Positions 6,063 to 8,452 of a DNA stretch of 8,452 nucleotides are shown here, one piece after another (positions within the stretch are counted from its first letter, which is position 1; each line of letters begins with the position of its first letter). Under the pieces are notes generated by a model, which made no database searches, was not told the origin of the DNA, and saw nothing but the letters and a program-made list of their open reading frames with translations. Source of the stretch: Candidatus Latescibacterota bacterium (GTDB taxonomy: Bacteria; Latescibacterota; UBA2968; UBA8231); assembly GCA_022827165.1 (NCBI GenBank), contig JAJDTN010000325.1, positions 1 to 8,452 on the forward strand, given 5' to 3'. A program made the translations under genes and the position numbers.

Positions 6063-7487
6063 TCAGGTGATGCGGAAGTAGTCCACCAGGGCGCAGCGGC
6101 GCCGGCGGGTGAAGGTGCGGGCCGTGGTCAGGCCCTCGCCGGTGGGACCGGCGATGGAGTAGGTGGAGAACCCTTCGCCGCCGACACCGAGACCAGCGTA
6201 GGAAGGTCCGTTCTTGACGAAGACGGTGGTGTCCACGGCGCGCGCCATGTTGTGCATGCTCTCCACGTTCCGTGAATGGATCACGGCCGTGTGCCGGTAG
6301 CCGTGCTCGGACTCCACGGCGGCGCGGATGCCCTCGTTCACGTCGCCCACGCGGACGATGGGCAGGAACGTCATCATCTGCTCCACCTTGACGAAGGGAT
6401 GGTCGCCGCCGGTCTCGCCGATGAGCAGCCGCACCCGGTCGTCGAGATCGAGGCCGATGGCCCGGCCCAGGACGTTGGCATTGCGGCCGATGAACTCGCG
6501 CTCGGGGTGAGGCTGCCCGTCCCCGCCCCGGGGGAGGGCGGCCCGGGTCAGGGCGTCCACCTGACCCGCGTCGAGCTCGACGGCGCTGTAGGCGACCATC
6601 TCCGCCTTGAGGTCATCGGCCACGTCGTCGACGACGAAGCACTGCTTCTCGCCGATGCAGAGGATGTTGTTGTCGAAGGCGGCGCCGTCGACGATGTCGC
6701 GCGCGGCCTTGCGGATGTCCGCGGTCTCGTCGACGACGACGGGGGGATTCCCGGGGCCGGCGACGATCGACTTCTTGGGGCTGGCGAGGGCGGCCCGGGC
6801 CACGGCAGCCCCGCCGGTGACGAGGATGACCCGGACCCCCCGATGGTTGAACAGCTCTCCGGCGCTCTCGATCGTCGGCTCGGCGATGCAGGAGATCAGG
6901 CTCTCCGGCCCTCCGGCGGCGGTGATGGCGTCGTTGAGCAGCTGCACGGAGTGGGCTGAAACCCCCTTGGCCCCGGGGTGGGGGTTGAAGACGACGGAGT
7001 TGCCCGCGGCGATGATGCCGATGGCGTTGTTCACCAGGGTCGGCACGGGATGGGTGGAAGGGGTGACGGCGCAGAAGACGCCGTACGGCGCCATCTCCTC
7101 AACCGTCAGGCCGTGGTCGCCCGTCCAGGAAACCGCTTCGAGATCCTCGACGCCGGGGGTGAGATCGGCCGCCAGGTGGTGCTTCTGCACCTTGTCCTCG
7201 AAGCGGCCCATGCCGGTCTCTTCGAGGGCCATGCGGGAGAACGTCTCGGCGTGATCGCGGGTCGTCTGCCGGATCGCCTCGACGATCTTGCGCCGCAGCT
7301 CCAGACTCTCGTCGACGAGGGCCTTCTGCGCCCGGGCAGCGGCGGCCACCGCCTCGTCGGCGGAACGGAACAGCCCGGCCCCGGACCCGTCCGCCGACGA
7401 GGGGGACCGGGCGGACTCCGACCCGACGACCTGCTGCACCACCTCCTCGACGATGCGGCGGACCCGCTCTTCGCTCACCTTGGACAC
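6063..7487 (-). CDS. CoA-acylating aldehyde dehydrogenase, PduP/EutE type, with encapsulation helix
   Basis: 474-aa enzyme expected to oxidise an aldehyde with NAD+ and CoA to an acyl-CoA inside the microcompartment. Residues about 5-22 (VSEERVRRIVEEVVQQVVG region) form an amphipathic helix. A Ser/Gly/Ala-rich linker (about 23-38) follows, which is the usual form of an N-terminal encapsulation peptide. The catalytic domain follows from about residue 40. It has the PYGVFCAVTPSTHPVPT cofactor region, GPGNPPVVVD at about 244-253, and FDNNILCIGEKQ with the probable nucleophile Cys277. The length matches PduP/EutE proteins. The start is GTG, with GGGGA a few bases upstream, 11 bases after the BMC-H stop. 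It works with the PduL encoded two genes downstream, which would recycle CoA. The actual aldehyde cannot be read from the sequence. Confidence 0.95.
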   Translation of the reverse strand: MSKVSEERVRRIVEEVVQQVVGSESARSPSSADGSGAGLFRSADEAVAAAARAQKALVDESLELRRKIVEAIRQTTRDHAETFSRMALEETGMGRFEDKVQKHHLAADLTPGVEDLEAVSWTGDHGLTVEEMAPYGVFCAVTPSTHPVPTLVNNAIGIIAAGNSVVFNPHPGAKGVSAHSVQLLNDAITAAGGPESLISCIAEPTIESAGELFNHRGVRVILVTGGAAVARAALASPKKSIVAGPGNPPVVVDETADIRKAARDIVDGAAFDNNILCIGEKQCFVVDDVADDLKAEMVAYSAVELDAGQVDALTRAALPRGGDGQPHPEREFIGRNANVLGRAIGLDLDDRVRLLIGETGGDHPFVKVEQMMTFLPIVRVGDVNEGIRAAVESEHGYRHTAVIHSRNVESMHNMARAVDTTVFVKNGPSYAGLGVGGEGFSTYSIAGPTGEGLTTARTFTRRRRCALVDYFRIT

Positions 7488-7498
7488 GGTGGTCCCCG

Positions 7499-7765
7499 TC
7501 AGATGCCGGCGGCGCTCTTGAGCTTGTCGATGGGCCGCGGGATGACGTGCACGCTGCGCAGCTCCCCCACGGCCTGGGCCGCCTGGGCCCCGGCGTCGAC
7601 GGCCGACTTCACCGAGGCCACGTCCCCTTCCACCACCACCGACACCAGGCCTCCGCCCACGCGCTTCTGCCCCGCGAAGCGGACGTCCGCCGTCTTCAGC
7701 ATCGCGTCCAGCGCCTCCACCGCCGCCGCCAGACCCCGCGTCTCCACCATGCCGAGAGCACTCAT
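7499..7765 (-). CDS. BMC-H hexameric shell protein (single BMC domain)
   Basis: 88-aa single-domain shell protein of the PduA/EutM/CcmK type, the usual length for the family. It starts [11 protein letters not shown], has AMLKTADV at about 21-28, a pore loop KRVGGGL at about 34-40 and ends its fold at VHVIPRP (72-78). Six copies would form the hexagonal tile that builds most of the facets, with the three glycines lining the central pore. It is the only single-domain hexamer gene in the window and has the clearest ribosome binding site of the cluster (GGAGGAA five bases before the ATG). Both facts fit a major shell component needed in high copy. It sits between a BMC-T gene and the aldehyde dehydrogenase. 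Confidence 0.97.
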   Translation of the reverse strand: MSALGMVETRGLAAAVEALDAMLKTADVRFAGQKRVGGGLVSVVVEGDVASVKSAVDAGAQAAQAVGELRSVHVIPRPIDKLKSAAGI

Positions 7766-7770
7766 GACCG

Positions 7771-7777
7771 TTCCTCC
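7771..7777 (-). promoter_or_regulatory. Strong ribosome binding site of the BMC-H gene
   Basis: GGAGGAA on the minus strand, immediately after the TGA of the preceding BMC-T and five bases before the BMC-H ATG. It is one of the two strongest Shine-Dalgarno matches in the window, in line with high expression of the hexamer. Confidence 0.8.
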
Positions 7778-8335
7778 TCAGCCCAGATAGAGGGAAAGGA
7801 CCGCTTCGGACGGACGGGCGATGACGTGGCGGGTCAGGAGCTCGCCCACTCGTTCCGCCGCCTCCGCCCCCGAGGTGACCGCCGACTGCACGCTGCCCAC
7901 GTCCCCGGTGACCAGGACCGTCATGTAGCCGCCTCCGATCTCCTGCACCCGGACGACCTCCACTTCCGCCGCCTTCTCCATGGCGTCGGCGGCCTCGATG
8001 ACACCCGTCGAGCCGCGGGTTTCCACCAGGCCCAGGGCGCGGACGCCGCTCACCTCCCCGCCTCCCTTCGACGGCAGGATCGCCCCCAGGTCGGAATGAG
8101 GGCGGGGAATCACGTGCACGGCGCGCACCTCCCCGACCTTCGACGCCTCCTGGGCGCCGGCGTCGACGGCCGACTTCACGGCCGCCACGTCACCGCCGCA
8201 GAAGACGGTGGCCATGCCCGAGCCCACCCGGTCCCAGCCCAGCAGCTCCACCTTCGCCGCTTTGGATATCGCGTCCCCCCCGGCGATGATGCCCGTGAGC
8301 CCCACGGTCTCCAACATGCCAAGAGCCTCTGTCAT
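7778..8335 (-). CDS. BMC-T trimeric shell protein (two tandem BMC domains)
   Basis: 185-aa shell protein with two BMC domains, at about residues 3-80 (ALGMLETVG onward) and 99-176 (ALGLVETRG onward). Three chains would make a pseudohexameric tile in the microcompartment facet. Each domain has the A-x-G-[ML]-[LV]-E-T start, the K-A-A helix end and a glycine pore-loop segment: RVGSGM near 36-41 and EIGGGY near 132-137. A linker at about 83-98 ends in a Gly-rich stretch. The start at 8335 is preferred over an in-frame ATG 33 codons upstream. It begins directly at the BMC fold, has AGGAG four bases upstream and forms an ATGA overlap with the preceding stop. The upstream extension is Arg-rich and reads as out-of-frame shell-gene sequence. 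The first domain is strikingly similar to the adjacent BMC-H around SAVDAGAQ and VHVIPRP, which suggests recent common origin. Confidence 0.95.
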   Translation of the reverse strand: MTEALGMLETVGLTGIIAGGDAISKAAKVELLGWDRVGSGMATVFCGGDVAAVKSAVDAGAQEASKVGEVRAVHVIPRPHSDLGAILPSKGGGEVSGVRALGLVETRGSTGVIEAADAMEKAAEVEVVRVQEIGGGYMTVLVTGDVGSVQSAVTSGAEAAERVGELLTRHVIARPSEAVLSLYLG

Positions 8336-8452
8336 CTCTCTCCTGCCTGCTCGGAAGCGGTATCGATGTGAACCCGGTCGACTCGCCCGATGATGGCGGC
8401 GTCGGCCGGAACCCTGTCCTCGAAGGCGTTGCATGCCTCGCGGGAAACCTCG
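8332..8452 (-). CDS. BMC-P pentameric vertex shell protein (EutN/CcmL family), C-terminal end only
   Basis: Partial gene entering from the right edge; only the last 39 residues and a TGA stop are visible. The tail contains [16 protein letters not shown]. This matches the typical EutN/CcmL C-terminal strand (P-x-DAAVVxIxDxV), preceded by VSREACNAF where the family usually has a VSxGSxAR-like segment. Proteins of this family form the pentamers that cap microcompartment vertices. The stop overlaps the next gene's start (ATGA), so translation of the downstream BMC-T is probably coupled to it. If correct, it is the second BMC-P of the locus, the other lying at 5742-6059. The call rests on a short tail and on shell-gene context; another protein ending in a similar strand is possible. 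The classical GSSAR turn is not intact in the visible part. Confidence 0.68.
   Translation of the reverse strand, partial: EVSREACNAFEDRVPADAAIIGRVDRVHIDTASEQAGER
8340..8344 (-). promoter_or_regulatory. Ribosome binding site of the 185-aa BMC-T
   Basis: AGGAG on the minus strand, four bases before the ATG at 8335. It lies inside the last codons of the upstream BMC-P gene and settles the start against the longer in-frame reading. Confidence 0.7.

Noticed and set aside
4308..6275. Very long open frame on the plus strand (655 codons) opposite the BMC-T, Cys-rich, pduL, BMC-P and aldehyde dehydrogenase genes
   Set aside because: It runs antisense to five well-supported genes, has no recognisable domain and is His/Gly/Asp/Val-rich in the way expected of antisense frames in GC-rich coding DNA.
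8336..8434. 33-residue N-terminal extension of the 185-aa BMC-T
   Set aside because: Arg-rich reading of the BMC-P tail in another frame. The ATG at 8335 has its own AGGAG and begins at the BMC fold.

Overview
The window is the interior of a bacterial microcompartment (BMC) locus. All twelve genes lie on the minus strand, so transcription runs from high to low coordinates, and gene gaps are about 0-18 nt (several start/stop overlaps) apart from one 74-nt gap. The DNA is very GC-rich (about 70% by eye) and five of the eleven visible starts are GTG. This suits a high-GC bacterium such as an actinobacterium, a myxobacterium-like lineage or an uncultured phylum; the window alone does not decide which. 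No RNA gene, mobile element, CRISPR array or terminator was seen.

Layout in transcription order. (1) 8452-8332: the C-terminus of a probable pentameric vertex protein (BMC-P), cut by the window edge. (2) 8335-7778: a two-domain trimeric shell protein (BMC-T). (3) 7765-7499: a canonical hexameric shell protein (BMC-H). (4) 7487-6063: a CoA-acylating aldehyde dehydrogenase of the PduP/EutE type with an N-terminal encapsulation helix. (5) 6059-5742: a second BMC-P (EutN/CcmL family). (6) 5735-4998: a PduL-type phosphotransacylase, also with an N-terminal helix. (7) 4994-4512: a 160-aa six-cysteine protein with a EutQ/EutT-like N-terminal module and an encapsulation-like C-terminal helix. (8) 4507-3929: a second BMC-T. 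(9) 3929-2778: a 383-aa protein made of four tandem BMC domains. (10) 2765-1578: a dihydrodipicolinate synthase/N-acetylneuraminate lyase (DHDPS/NAL) family lyase carrying the same N-terminal module as gene 7. (11) 1559-459: an FAD-dependent amine/D-amino-acid oxidoreductase. (12) 384-1: the start of a second, divergent DHDPS/NAL-family protein, cut by the window edge.

How they fit: the aldehyde dehydrogenase and PduL are the standard metabolosome core (aldehyde to acyl-CoA to acyl-phosphate with internal CoA recycling). There is no recognisable diol dehydratase, ethanolamine lyase or glycyl-radical enzyme here. The plausible signature enzyme is instead the DHDPS/NAL-family lyase, which could release an aldehyde or semialdehyde from a 2-oxo acid or imine made by the FAD enzyme. 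That would make this a metabolosome for an amino acid or imino acid (hydroxyproline-type, or a gamma-hydroxy amino acid). The substrate assignment is inference. The most striking items are the four-BMC-domain shell protein and the targeting-like module shared by the lyase and the cysteine-rich protein.
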